Positions 45,547-55,026 are shown, counted from the first letter of the stretch. The stretch: 64,000 nt of DNA from GCA-2718035 sp964435285 (GCA_964435285.1 CAYSYA010000004.1:62001-126000); one strand, 5' to 3'. Translations and numbers: made by a program. The notes: generated from the letters alone by a model not told the origin.

Positions 45547-48500
45547 CTAGCGCCTTCTCCCTCTTTCTTGCATTCTTCTTTGCCTCCTACTTAATGGAGT
45601 ATTGTTACCTGAAGAATTTGTTTGGTTTGAAAAGTTATTTTTTTGTGAGTTATTTATTTTTAGTTCCTGACCTCTCTCAGCTTTTCCAAATTGTGTTTGT
45701 AGCTTAGCTTCTGAAATATTTTGTTTATTCCTTGAAGGTAATTGTGCTTTAAATAAAAAGGATATTATATCTAAATCTATTTTATTTTGCATTTTTTTAT
45801 ACAAATCAAGTGACTCAAATTTATATATAAGTAACGGGTCTTTTTGTTCATATACCGCTCCTTGAACAGATTGTCTTAAATCATCCATCTCTCTTAAATG
45901 TTCTTTCCAGTATCTATCAATTATTGATAATACAATACACCTTTCAAAATCTTTAATTATACTTTCCCCATTTGTATTATGGGACTCCTCTAAATTAGAA
46001 ATCACATTTAATCCTATTACTCCGTCAGAAAAAGGGATTATTATATTTTTGTAATTATTACTTTCATCTAAATATATAGAATTAACAACTGGGAAAGAAT
46101 CTTCTTTAATTTGTTTTATTTTGGACCTATAACAATTAAAAACATATTCATACATTTTTCTATTTAAAATTTCGATAGATTCAGTTTTAAATTCTGATTC
46201 GTTAAGGTTAAGTTCTAAAGAAAATATTTTTAGAAAGTCATTAGAAAAATTTTTATAATCTCTTGAATCATTATAATTATTTAATAATTCATATAAGGTT
46301 TCAGCAAATGAATTATATATATCTAAAGATAATTTATCACCTATCAAAGCATTCCTTCTTTTGCTATAAATTTGTTTTCTTTGCAAATTCATAACATCGT
46401 CATATTCGAGTAATCTTTTTCTAATACCAAAATTATTTTCTTCAATTTTTTTTTGGGCCCTTTCAATAGACTTTGTAATCATTCCGTGTTGAATAACCTC
46501 ACCTTCTTTATGCCCCATTCTATCCATTAATTTAGCTATTCTATCTGAGCCAAAAAGTCGCATTAAATTATCTTCTAATGAGACAAAAAACTGCGATGAG
46601 CCAGGGTCTCCTTGTCTACCTGAACGTCCTCTAAGTTGTCTGTCAACTCTCCTTGAATCGTGTCTTTCAGTTCCTAATATTGCAAGACCTCCGTTCTCCT
46701 TTACACCATTAGCTAATTTAATATCTGTCCCTCTACCAGCCATATTAGTTGCAATAGTAACGGATTTAGACTCTCCTGCTTCAGCAACAATATCTGCTTC
46801 TTGTTTATGTAATTTAGCGTTCAAAACATTATGTCTAATATTGGATTTTTTTAAAACTCTACTAATTAACTCCGAAATCTCAACAGAAGTTGTACCTACC
46901 AAAACAGGTCTATTTTGATTATTTAAATCAATGATTTTTTCAACAACTGCATTGTACTTTTCCTTATTAGTTTTATAAACAAGATCGTTTTCATCACTTC
47001 TTAATATGGGTTTATTAGTAGGTACTTCAACAACATCTAATTTATATATATCCCAAAATTCACCAGACTCTGTTGAAGCAGTACCTGTCATCCCTGATAA
47101 CTTGTTATACATCCTAAAAAAATTCTGTAGAGTTATAGAAGCTAATGTTTGAGTAGCTGCTTCTATCTTACAATTTTCTTTTGCTTCAATTGCTTGATGA
47201 AGACCATCAGAGTATCTTCTACCGTCCATAACTCTTCCAGTTTGCTCATCAACTATTTTTACTTTATTTTCCATTATTACATATTCAATATCCTTTTCAA
47301 ATAAGGTGTATGCTTTTAATAATTGATTTAAAGTATGTATTCTCTCACTCTTTATAGAAAAATCTTGAATTAACTTATTCTTCTGGATTTTAGTTTCTTC
47401 TTTATTATCCAAAAGTTCAAGTTTTGCGATTTCTGCACCAATATCAGGTAAAATAAAAAAATCTTTGTCCTCGGAAAAATTTGATAAAAAATCAATTCCT
47501 TTATCAGTTAATTCTGTAGAATTATTTTTTTCATCTATTGTAAAAAATAAATCATTATCGATAATGTGCATTTCTTTTCCTTGATCTTGTAAATATTTAT
47601 TCTCTGTTTTTTGGAGTAATGTTTTTATCCCGTCTTCACTCAAAAATTTAATTAAAGATTTATTTTTTGGAAGCCCTCTGTATATTCTTAATAATTTAAC
47701 ACCTGCATCTTTGTCTTGATTATTTGATAATAAATTTTTAAGATCTGAAAATTCTTTACTAACAAAATCTTTTTGCGCTTTAACTATTTTTTCAACAAGA
47801 GGTTTTAATTTTTGGAACGCCTCATTACCTTGATGTTTCACAGCTCCAGAAATAATTAAAGGAGTTCTTGCATCGTCTATTAAAACCGAATCTACCTCAT
47901 CAATAATTGCAAAATTTAGTTTTTTTTGAACTAAATCTTGTTTTGAACTAGCCATATTATCTCTCAAGTAATCAAATCCAAATTCACTATTAGTCCCATA
48001 AGTTATATCTGCTTGATACGCTTTTCTTCTAGCCTCTGAATTAGGAGTATGATTATCAATACAATCAACACTTAACTGATGAAATTCAAATAAAGGACGC
48101 ATCCATTCAGCATCTCTTTTAGCTAAATAATCATTTACTGTAACAACATGAACTCCAAAAGACGATAAAGCATTCAAGTAAATAGGTAATGTAGCAACTA
48201 AAGTTTTTCCTTCTCCAGTTTGCATTTCAGCAATTTTTCCCTCATGTAAAACAATACCTCCCATTAATTGAACATCATAGTGAATCATGTCCCATTTTTT
48301 AGAAACACCTCCAGACTTCCATGTTGTTTTCCAAATTGACGTATCTTCTACGACCTCAATATATTCTCTTTCTTTCACTAATTCTCTATCAAAACTTGAA
48401 GTAGTAACTTTTATTGAATCATTTAAAAAAAACCTCCTAGCTGTTTCTTTAATTACGGCAAAAGCCTCTTCCTTGATACCATCAAGAACACCATCAACTT

Positions 48501-48798
48501 TTTTTAATATTATTTTGTTCAATGATTCAATTTCTTCATAAACCAAATCATCTGGATTTAATAAAAATTCTTGAGAATTTATCTTTTTATGTAATTTAAT
48601 TAAATCATTATTTTCTGATTTAATTGACTCTTCAATTAATTTCTTAAAGGACTGAGTTTTATCTCTAAGTTCATCATTTGAAAGATTTTCTAATGTCTTA
48701 AAATATTCATTAATTTTTTCAGCAAAAGGCGCTAGTTTTTTAAAATCACGAGATGATTTTGTTCCAAAAAGGTTAATAATGGAATTAAAAAAAGACAT
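45547..48798 (-). CDS. secA: Preprotein translocase ATPase SecA
   Basis: 1083-residue motor that pushes proteins through SecYEG. Motifs: MQTGEGKTLVATLPIYLNAL (Walker A), TVNDYLAKRDAEWM, FAIIDEVDSVLIDDARTPLI (Walker B), TNMAGRGTDIKLANGV and LRGRSGRQGDPGSSQFF. A 170-residue insert in the first ATPase domain, typical of Bacteroidota SecA, is present (roughly residues 330-480). The tail has no Cys-rich zinc-binding motif and ends in an Arg-rich stretch (SRRQRRMQERGRRR). It is second in an operon after the DUF2795 gene. Confidence 0.96.
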   Translation of the reverse strand: MSFFNSIINLFGTKSSRDFKKLAPFAEKINEYFKTLENLSNDELRDKTQSFKKLIEESIKSENNDLIKLHKKINSQEFLLNPDDLVYEEIESLNKIILKKVDGVLDGIKEEAFAVIKETARRFFLNDSIKVTTSSFDRELVKEREYIEVVEDTSIWKTTWKSGGVSKKWDMIHYDVQLMGGIVLHEGKIAEMQTGEGKTLVATLPIYLNALSSFGVHVVTVNDYLAKRDAEWMRPLFEFHQLSVDCIDNHTPNSEARRKAYQADITYGTNSEFGFDYLRDNMASSKQDLVQKKLNFAIIDEVDSVLIDDARTPLIISGAVKHQGNEAFQKLKPLVEKIVKAQKDFVSKEFSDLKNLLSNNQDKDAGVKLLRIYRGLPKNKSLIKFLSEDGIKTLLQKTENKYLQDQGKEMHIIDNDLFFTIDEKNNSTELTDKGIDFLSNFSEDKDFFILPDIGAEIAKLELLDNKEETKIQKNKLIQDFSIKSERIHTLNQLLKAYTLFEKDIEYVIMENKVKIVDEQTGRVMDGRRYSDGLHQAIEAKENCKIEAATQTLASITLQNFFRMYNKLSGMTGTASTESGEFWDIYKLDVVEVPTNKPILRSDENDLVYKTNKEKYNAVVEKIIDLNNQNRPVLVGTTSVEISELISRVLKKSNIRHNVLNAKLHKQEADIVAEAGESKSVTIATNMAGRGTDIKLANGVKENGGLAILGTERHDSRRVDRQLRGRSGRQGDPGSSQFFVSLEDNLMRLFGSDRIAKLMDRMGHKEGEVIQHGMITKSIERAQKKIEENNFGIRKRLLEYDDVMNLQRKQIYSKRRNALIGDKLSLDIYNSFAETLYELLNNYNDSRDYKNFSNDFLKIFSLELNLNESEFKTESIEILNRKMYEYVFNCYRSKIKQIKEDSFPVVNSIYLDESNNYKNIIIPFSDGVIGLNVISNLEESHNTNGESIIKDFERCIVLSIIDRYWKEHLREMDDLRQSVQGAVYEQKDPLLIYKFESLDLYKKMQNKIDLDIISFLFKAQLPSRNKQNISEAKLQTQFGKAERGQELKINNSQKNNFSNQTNSSGNNTPLSRRQRRMQERGRRR

Positions 48799-48818
48799 AC
48801 TATAAAAAATTAATATTC

Positions 48819-49046
48819 TTAATATTCTTCTTCATTCCAAAGAAAATCTTCTTCGGAAGGATAATCAGGCCAAATGTCTTCGATACTATCATATATCTCA
48901 ATACCCCCATCTTCGAGGGCCTGAAGATTTTCAATTACCTCAGCTGGAGCTCCTGTTCTTATTGCGTAATCAATCAACTCGTCTTTATTGGCAGGAAAAG
49001 GTGCGTCACTTAAATATGAAGCTAGTTCTAAAGTCCAGTACGACAT
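48819..49046 (-). CDS. DUF2795 family small protein
   Basis: 75 residues, acidic; starts SYWTLELASYLSDAPFPANK and continues ELIDYAIRTGAPAEVIENLQ, the DUF2795 pattern also found as a helical DNA-binding-like module. It lies 20 bases upstream of secA on the same strand and has a consensus promoter, so the two form an operon. Function unknown. Confidence 0.85.
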   Translation of the reverse strand: MSYWTLELASYLSDAPFPANKDELIDYAIRTGAPAEVIENLQALEDGGIEIYDSIEDIWPDYPSEEDFLWNEEEY

Positions 49047-49065
49047 AACATATTAGTTTATTTTG

Positions 49066-49095
49066 CAAATTTACTTTTTTTCATCACTTATGCAA
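49066..49095 (-). promoter_or_regulatory. Promoter of the DUF2795-secA operon
   Basis: Minus strand: TTG at 49095-49093, 19 bases, then TAAATTTG at 49073-49066. This matches both Bacteroidota elements exactly, with transcription expected to start near 49059, 13 bases before the ATG. Confidence 0.75.
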
Positions 49096-49110
49096 ACGTT
49101 TTAATTTAAT

Positions 49111-49671
49111 TTACTTTTCCCAAAAAAGTTCATTCTCATTAAAATTATATAGAACAAAACGTGCAGCAACAAATAAAAAATCTGATAACCTATTTATATA
49201 TATTAATAAATTGTTATCCAATTTCTCCTTTTCATTAAAAAATGTAATTCTTCTTTCCGACCTTCTACATATTGCTCTTGCAATTTGAAAATGAGAACTA
49301 ATTACATTTCCCCCAGGCAATACAAATCTTGTAATGCTTGGAATTTTATTTTCTATTTCATCAATTATGTTTTCTAAATTAATTATCTCTCTTTTTGATA
49401 TTAAAAATTCTTTATTTTTTTTTCTTTTTTCTTCGGTTTGCGCAAGGTATGAACCAATATTAAAAAGTTTATTTTGTGATTCAATTAGAAAATTATATAA
49501 AAATTTAATTTTTTTTATTTCATCATAAGATCTTAATAGTCCGAGATAACTATTTAGTTCATCAATTGAACCATATGCTTCGACTCTTATATCATGCTTA
49601 TTAATTCTATTTTGACCAATAATTGAAGTCTTTCCTTTATCTCCTAATTTCGTGTAAATTTTATAAGTCAT
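49111..49671 (-). CDS. PduO-type cob(I)alamin adenosyltransferase
   Basis: Forms adenosylcobalamin from cob(I)alamin and ATP. Motifs: the N-terminal ATP site YTKLGDKGKTSIIG, RVEAYGSIDELNSYLGLLRS near residue 30, and FVLPGGNVISSHFQIARAIC with RRSERR near 115-140. The length of 186 is standard for the trimeric PduO/MMAB family. It overlaps rmuC by 11 bases. No other B12 genes are in the window, so the cell probably salvages cobalamin. Confidence 0.93.
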   Translation of the reverse strand: MTYKIYTKLGDKGKTSIIGQNRINKHDIRVEAYGSIDELNSYLGLLRSYDEIKKIKFLYNFLIESQNKLFNIGSYLAQTEEKRKKNKEFLISKREIINLENIIDEIENKIPSITRFVLPGGNVISSHFQIARAICRRSERRITFFNEKEKLDNNLLIYINRLSDFLFVAARFVLYNFNENELFWEK

Positions 49672-50788
49672 CTTGAAATATTTTTTTTGGTTTTTCTAAA
49701 ACATTAGGTTCAAAACCTATTTCTATTTCTCCGGAACTTATTTTAATAACATCTTTATCAATTTTTTTAAATTCAGATGATGCCTCATTATACTGATTGA
49801 CAACAGTACCAAGATTCTTTCCAAGTCTCTGAATACAATTCTCGTATGCTTTTAGATGATTAGTTAAATTAAATAAATTCTTTTTTATAATTTCAATATT
49901 AGCTTCCATTTTCAATTCATTTAATGCCTTTAATGCAGTTTGTAAATATGGAAAAAGTGACATTGGAGAAACTATCATTACCTTTTTGTTAAAAGCATAC
50001 TCAATTAAATTTGTTGAATTAACTTCTAAAGTACCAACTTTATTACTTAATAAACTTTGATACAGACCATCAGCTGGTATAAACATAAACGCATATTCAG
50101 TGGTATTTTCGTTTGGCCTTATATATTTAGCAGTTTCGTTGATTCTATTTTTAATATCTTTTTTAAATTCATTTTCAAAATCTCTTTTTAAAGTTGAATT
50201 ATCTTCATCAACCATTTTATTATAATTTTCTAAAGAAAATTTCGAATCAATAGGAACAATGAAATTATTATAAAATAACACTGCATCTACTTTATCTCCA
50301 TTTTTAAATGAATATTGCATTTGATAATGATCAGGGGGTAGCACATTTGCTAGTAAATTACTAAGTTGAATTTCTCCAAAAATACCTCGTTGTTTGGGAT
50401 TTTGAAGAATTTTCTCTAAACTTTTCATTTGTTCTGTAAAACTTAAAACTTGTTTATTTGTGATTTCTAATCCTTTCAGTTTTTCTGAGACTCTAGTTAT
50501 GATAGTTGTAGTATCTGTAAATTGCTTTTGTAGGCTATCTTTAGTGTGCTTTTGAAATGCATCCATGCCCTTGTGAATACCGTCTAATTTTTCTTGAATT
50601 TCTTTTCTATTTTCTCCACTGAAAGACTCAACGCTTTTTCTCATTTTCTCTATATCATCTCTTAACTGTTTGTTCATTTCAAATAAAAGAGAAGTAGTTT
50701 CAGTTGATTTAGGCTTTTGTAATTGAACATAAAAGTAAATTGCTATTAATAAAATTAACAACAATATGATTAACATAAGATACTCCAT
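49661..50788 (-). CDS. rmuC: RmuC family DNA recombination protein
   Basis: 375 residues: an N-terminal membrane segment (about 2-22), a long coiled coil (about 30-125), then the RmuC nuclease-like domain with QRGIFGEIQLSNLLANVLPP, DKVDAVLFYNNFIVPIDSKF, YAFMFIPADGLYQSLLS and VMIVSPMSLFPYLQTALKAL. RmuC limits inversions between short repeats in E. coli. It is first of two overlapping genes with the adenosyltransferase and lies just downstream of tRNA-Leu on the same strand. Confidence 0.94.
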   Translation of the reverse strand: MEYLMLIILLLILLIAIYFYVQLQKPKSTETTSLLFEMNKQLRDDIEKMRKSVESFSGENRKEIQEKLDGIHKGMDAFQKHTKDSLQKQFTDTTTIITRVSEKLKGLEITNKQVLSFTEQMKSLEKILQNPKQRGIFGEIQLSNLLANVLPPDHYQMQYSFKNGDKVDAVLFYNNFIVPIDSKFSLENYNKMVDEDNSTLKRDFENEFKKDIKNRINETAKYIRPNENTTEYAFMFIPADGLYQSLLSNKVGTLEVNSTNLIEYAFNKKVMIVSPMSLFPYLQTALKALNELKMEANIEIIKKNLFNLTNHLKAYENCIQRLGKNLGTVVNQYNEASSEFKKIDKDVIKISSGEIEIGFEPNVLEKPKKIFQDDL

Positions 50789-50816
50789 AATAAAATAATA
50801 GGGTTAAAAAAGAAAG

Positions 50817-50898
50817 TGCGGATAGAGGGAGTCGAACCCACACGCCTTTCGGCACTAGATCCTAAATCTAGCGTGTCTACCAGTTCCACCATATCCGC
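50817..50898 (-). tRNA. tRNA-Leu (TAG)
   Basis: Minus-strand cloverleaf of 82 bases with the long variable arm of tRNA-Leu: acceptor GCGGATA pairs TATCCGC, discriminator A, anticodon loop TTTAGGA giving TAG, variable arm TGCCGAAAGGCG, T arm GTTCGACTC. Confidence 0.97.
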
Positions 50899-50913
50899 AT
50901 TTCTAATAATTAA

Positions 50914-50943
50914 CAAATCTATAATTATTTAAATAGAGGACAA
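50914..50943 (-). promoter_or_regulatory. Promoter of tRNA-Leu
   Basis: Minus strand: TTG at 50943-50941, 19 bases, then TAGATTTG at 50921-50914, both exact matches to Bacteroidota promoter elements. The -7 box ends 16 bases before the tRNA 5' end. Confidence 0.75.
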
Positions 50944-51014
50944 AAAATAGAAATGGTTTATTTTAATTAATAATTTATAACTTACATAAATTAATCTTAT
51001 TTATATGTTTAATA

Positions 51015-51638
51015 ATGCTGAAAATTAATCCTAAAAAAACTGAAACTAAAATTGTACAAGAATACCTACTTAGCTCAGTAGGCCCCAGACCAATTGCTTT
51101 AGCTAGCACAATTGATATAAAAAATATACCTAATTTAAGTCCATTTAGCTTTTTTAATGTTTTTAGCGGAAATCCACCAATTTTAATTTTTTCTCCAGCA
51201 AGAAGAATTAGAAATAATACTGAAAAAGATACTTTAAGAAATTTGAAACAAGTAAAAGAGGTTGTAATTAATATTGTTAGTGAAGATATAACAAAAAAAA
51301 TGGTAAAATCCAGTTTAGATTATGACAGTGATATAGATGAATTTCGTGAGTCAGGGTTGACTCATCTACAATCAGATTTGATAAAACCATTCAGAGTTAA
51401 AGAATCACCTGTTCAGATGGAATGTAAAGTAAATAAAATTATTAGCTTAGGAAATAGCGGTGGATCAGGAAACTTAATAATTTGCGAAATATTATTAATT
51501 CACATTTGTGAAAAAATACTAGATAAAAAAAATAGAATAGACCAAAAAAAAATTAATTTAATTGGAAGGTTAGGCTTCGATTGGTACATAAAAAGTTCAA
51601 ATGAATCACTTTTTGAAATAAATAAAAATAATTTATAA
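51015..51638 (+). CDS. Flavin reductase-like FMN-binding protein
   Basis: 207 residues of the flavin reductase-like (split barrel) family: LLSSVGPRPIALASTIDIKN, NLSPFSFFNVFSGNPPILIF, NTEKDTLRNLKQVKEVVINI and the GNSGGSGNLIICEILLIHI segment. Such proteins bind FMN and often act as reductase partners or stand-alone oxidoreductases. It leads a plus-strand trio with spacers of 1 and 2 bases (DUF3127 and a fatty acid transporter). Confidence 0.88.
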   Translation: MLKINPKKTETKIVQEYLLSSVGPRPIALASTIDIKNIPNLSPFSFFNVFSGNPPILIFSPARRIRNNTEKDTLRNLKQVKEVVINIVSEDITKKMVKSSLDYDSDIDEFRESGLTHLQSDLIKPFRVKESPVQMECKVNKIISLGNSGGSGNLIICEILLIHICEKILDKKNRIDQKKINLIGRLGFDWYIKSSNESLFEINKNNL

Positions 51639-51639
51639 T

Positions 51640-51966
51640 ATGAATACATTAATAATTAAAGGAAATATTACTTCCATTTTTGAAACCGAAACTATCTCTA
51701 GTAAAGATGGAAAAACATGGAAAAAACAAAATTTTATTATTAATACAGGAGCGCAATATAATTCAGAAATTTGCTTTCAACTTTTTGGAGAAGAAAGAAT
51801 TGAGATCCTAAAAAATTTCAAAGTAAATGATCATGTTGATGTTTACTTCAACTTATATTCAAAAAAATTTAATGATAGGTACTTTCATAATATCGATGCA
51901 TGGAAAATAGAAAAATCAGAAAAAGAAAAAAACAATGATATAGATAGTGAAAATAATCCGTTTTAA
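51640..51966 (+). CDS. DUF3127 family protein (OB-fold-like)
   Basis: 108 residues with an SSB-like opening (LIIKGNITSIFETETISSKD, GKTWKKQNFIINTG) and QLFGEERIEILKNFKVNDHV. DUF3127 proteins are small, widespread in Bacteroidota and thought to adopt an OB-like fold; a role in nucleic acid binding is not established. It follows the flavin reductase gene by one base. The acidic Asn-rich tail is not conserved sequence. Confidence 0.85.
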   Translation: MNTLIIKGNITSIFETETISSKDGKTWKKQNFIINTGAQYNSEICFQLFGEERIEILKNFKVNDHVDVYFNLYSKKFNDRYFHNIDAWKIEKSEKEKNNDIDSENNPF

Positions 51967-51968
51967 TA

Positions 51969-53330
51969 ATGACTTTAATTAAATTCATTGAAAATATTTT
52001 TCGTCATCTTTTCCCTTCTCCATTTACAATTGCTATAATTTTAACTTTACTAACTGTTTTTCTTGCATTATTTTTAAGCTCAGAATCAATCAATAATATT
52101 ATTATAAGTTGGGAAAAAGGACTTTGGAATACAGGTCTATTAGCATTTACAACCCAAATGATGCTTATGCTTGTATTAGGTCACGCTGTTGCTCTTACTA
52201 AATTGGCAACCAAAAGCATTTCTTTTATAACAAAATTTTGTAAAAATACTTCTAACTCAGCTGCAATAGTTTCTTTTTTTTCAATAATAGTTAGTTTCTT
52301 CAATTGGGGTTTAGGCTTAATTTTTGGTGCTATATTAGCAAGAAAAGTTGGAGAAAAATTTGCCAAAGAAAATAAAAAAATTAATTACCCCCTAATTGGT
52401 GCCTCGGGATACTGTGGCTTAATGGTGTGGCATGGTGGGCTTTCAGGTTCTGCTCCATTGAAAATTGCTGAAAAAAATCATTTTAATGAAATCATTTCAA
52501 ATGAAAATCTAATTTCAGTACTTCCTGAAAATATAAATTTTAGTCAGACTGTTTTTTCTAGCATGAATTTTTTTGTAAGTATTTGTCTATTAAGCTTAGT
52601 GCCTATTATTTTTTTTATACTAGGTAAAAAAATAAAAAAAGATAAAGTATTAAAGATTAAAATTAAATCTTTAGATAATAGCTCATCAAAAAACCCAAGC
52701 GATACATTTGCTGAAAAAATCGATAAATCTAATATTTTTGGAATGACAATTGGTGGTGTCCTTATTTTATTATCTATATTTAAAATTATTTCTAGCTCTT
52801 CCTTTGATTTTATAAATCCTAATTTCATTAATTTATTTCTTTTAGGAATTGCAATTTTTTTTCACTCAAGTATAAATAATTTCTTATCATCAATCAATAT
52901 TGCTATTAAAGGAGTTGGAGGAATATTAATTCAATTCCCTTTATATTTTGGAATCATGGGAATAATTACTTCCTCGGGATTGGTTAATATATTTTCCGAT
53001 TTTTTTATTTCAATTTCAACAGAATTTACTTATCCAATATATACAATGATTAGTGCTGGAATTGTAAATGTTTTTGTTCCCAGTGGAGGGGGGCAATGGG
53101 CTGTACAAGCACCAATAATTTTACAAACTGCTCATGAAATAGGAGTTTCATTTGAAAAAACAATTATGGCTTTTGTCTATGGAGATCAATTGACAAACAT
53201 GCTACAACCTTTTTGGGCACTCCCCTTACTTGGAATTACTGGATTAAAGGCTAAGCAAATATTACCTTATTCTGTTTTAATAATGATTGCTGGTTTTTTA
53301 ATATTTTTAACTGGTATTATTTTATTTTAA
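51969..53330 (+). CDS. AtoE-family short-chain fatty acid transporter
   Basis: 453 residues with about twelve hydrophobic segments and the AtoE pattern FRHLFPSPFTIAIILTLLTV, WGLGLIFGAILARKVGE, LMVWHGGLSGSAPLKIAE, VPSGGGQWAVQAPIILQTAH and YGDQLTNMLQPFWALPLLGI. It likely imports short-chain fatty acids such as acetoacetate or butyrate. Last gene of the flavin reductase/DUF3127 unit; its end overlaps the convergent ABC permease by 14 bases. Confidence 0.9.
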   Translation: MTLIKFIENIFRHLFPSPFTIAIILTLLTVFLALFLSSESINNIIISWEKGLWNTGLLAFTTQMMLMLVLGHAVALTKLATKSISFITKFCKNTSNSAAIVSFFSIIVSFFNWGLGLIFGAILARKVGEKFAKENKKINYPLIGASGYCGLMVWHGGLSGSAPLKIAEKNHFNEIISNENLISVLPENINFSQTVFSSMNFFVSICLLSLVPIIFFILGKKIKKDKVLKIKIKSLDNSSSKNPSDTFAEKIDKSNIFGMTIGGVLILLSIFKIISSSSFDFINPNFINLFLLGIAIFFHSSINNFLSSINIAIKGVGGILIQFPLYFGIMGIITSSGLVNIFSDFFISISTEFTYPIYTMISAGIVNVFVPSGGGQWAVQAPIILQTAHEIGVSFEKTIMAFVYGDQLTNMLQPFWALPLLGITGLKAKQILPYSVLIMIAGFLIFLTGIILF

Positions 53331-54411
53331 CATCCAAAATATCTCTCATGTAATTTCCTAAAGACATAAATGATAATACAATTAATACAATACAGATTCC
53401 TGGAAATATAGCACTAAAAGGATTATCAATTAAAATATATAAATAATGATTTTTGATAATTGAACCCCAAGAAGGTATTGGGGGTTGTATACCTAATCCC
53501 AAAAAGCTTAAACCTGACTCTAATAGTATTGCTGTTGCAAAATTAGCAGTAGAAATTATTATTAGTGGATTGATTACATTTGGTAAAATATGTTTAATAA
53601 TTATTCTATAATCATTATAGCCTAGTGACTTGGCCGATGTAATAAATTGCTTAGAATTAATTTTAAGAACCTCTCCTCTAGTTACTCGGGCAACCTCAAC
53701 CCACATTGTTAATCCAATTGCCAAAAAAAGTTGCCAAAATCCTTTTCCTAAAACAAAACTAATTGAAATTACCAATAACAATGTTGGTATAGACCAAACT
53801 ACATTAATTAACCATTGAATGATATAATCAATTTTACCTCCATAGTAACCTGCAATCAACCCAAAAAACAAACCTATTATTAGAGAAATGATAACTGAAA
53901 AAAAACCTACAGACAATGATAAACGTGAACCTAAAATTATTCTACTCATTAAATCTCTTCCATACTTATCCGTTCCAAGCAGAAATTTCTCTTTATAAAC
54001 AATTTCTTGATTTAATTTTAATATTTGATTTAAAGAAATTTTTTTAACATTATTAGTAACATTATTTAATCCGTACTCTAAATAGAAAATTGAATCATTT
54101 TTTAGTTTATAATATTCGATAGGAATTTTTTTATATTTCAAAATTTCTCCAAAAAACAATTTATTTAAGAAACTTGATTTATTTGCTATATTTTTTTTAA
54201 CAAAGAGATAATTGACATGAAAACCTGGTGGTTTATTGGCTAACGATAATTCTATTTCATTTGAGTTACTTGTGTTTTGTGGAATAATGTAATATGCAAA
54301 AATTGAAATAAAAATAAATATGGAAATAATTATTAAACTAAATGTAGGGATTGATATATACTTTAATAATTTATAAATATTTCCAAATAAAGATTTATAT
54401 TGTTTTATCAT
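53317..54411 (-). CDS. Peptide ABC transporter permease, OppC/DppC type
   Basis: About 364 residues; ATG at 54411 is preferred to the TTG one codon upstream. An N-terminal membrane segment is followed by a periplasmic insert of about 90 residues, as in Bacteroidota DppC, then LGTDKYGRDLMSRIILGSRL and the permease core with the EAA loop ITSAKSLGYNDYRIIIKHIL and LGLGIQPPIPSWGSII. No OppB, ATPase or binding-protein gene is adjacent, so the rest of the transporter must be elsewhere. Confidence 0.9.
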   Translation of the reverse strand: MIKQYKSLFGNIYKLLKYISIPTFSLIIISIFIFISIFAYYIIPQNTSNSNEIELSLANKPPGFHVNYLFVKKNIANKSSFLNKLFFGEILKYKKIPIEYYKLKNDSIFYLEYGLNNVTNNVKKISLNQILKLNQEIVYKEKFLLGTDKYGRDLMSRIILGSRLSLSVGFFSVIISLIIGLFFGLIAGYYGGKIDYIIQWLINVVWSIPTLLLVISISFVLGKGFWQLFLAIGLTMWVEVARVTRGEVLKINSKQFITSAKSLGYNDYRIIIKHILPNVINPLIIISTANFATAILLESGLSFLGLGIQPPIPSWGSIIKNHYLYILIDNPFSAIFPGICIVLIVLSFMSLGNYMRDILDVKIK

Positions 54412-54456
54412 CAATTTAAAGTTACGATATAGATTTTCATATTTAATAAAATTATA

Positions 54457-55026
54457 ATGAATTCAAAAAAAACAAAAATAATTTTAGGAATTGACCCAGG
54501 CACAAATATTTTAGGATTTGGCATAATTAAATTAGAGAATAATAATATGAAATTATTAGAACACAATATTTTATTATTAAATAAAATAAAAAACTATGAT
54601 TTAAGATTAAAAAATATTTATGATAACATTAACTTGATAATACAAAAATTTAATATTGACGAAGTTGCAATAGAAGCTCCATTTTATGGAAAAAATATTC
54701 AATCAATGCTTAAGCTTGGTAGAGCTCAAGGTGTTGCAATAATTGCTTCAATTAATAACAATAAAAAAGTATTTGAATACGCTCCAAGAAAAATAAAACT
54801 TTCAGTTACTGGTTCAGGTAATTCTTCTAAAAGTCAAGTTGCATCTATGCTAATCAGTATGTTAAAAATTAAAGAACCATCTTCCCATTTTGATGCTACT
54901 GATGGCCTAGCTGTTGCTGTTTGTCATGCCCTACAAAATAATCTATCAACTACAAAACAGTCAAAAAAATCTAAAAATTCAAATTGGTCAGAGTTTATTA
55001 GGAAAAATCCAGATAGGTTGACTTAA
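54457..55026 (+). CDS. ruvC: Holliday junction resolvase RuvC
   Basis: 189-residue RNase H-fold endonuclease that resolves recombination junctions with RuvAB. The acidic residues are in place: Asp13 (ILGIDPGTNILGFGII), Glu73 (VAIEAPFYGKNIQSMLKLG) and the C-terminal pair in HFDATDGLAVAVCHAL. Divergent from the ABC permease across about 45 bases; its end overlaps the convergent HIT gene by 4. Confidence 0.96.
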   Translation: MNSKKTKIILGIDPGTNILGFGIIKLENNNMKLLEHNILLLNKIKNYDLRLKNIYDNINLIIQKFNIDEVAIEAPFYGKNIQSMLKLGRAQGVAIIASINNNKKVFEYAPRKIKLSVTGSGNSSKSQVASMLISMLKIKEPSSHFDATDGLAVAVCHALQNNLSTTKQSKKSKNSNWSEFIRKNPDRLT

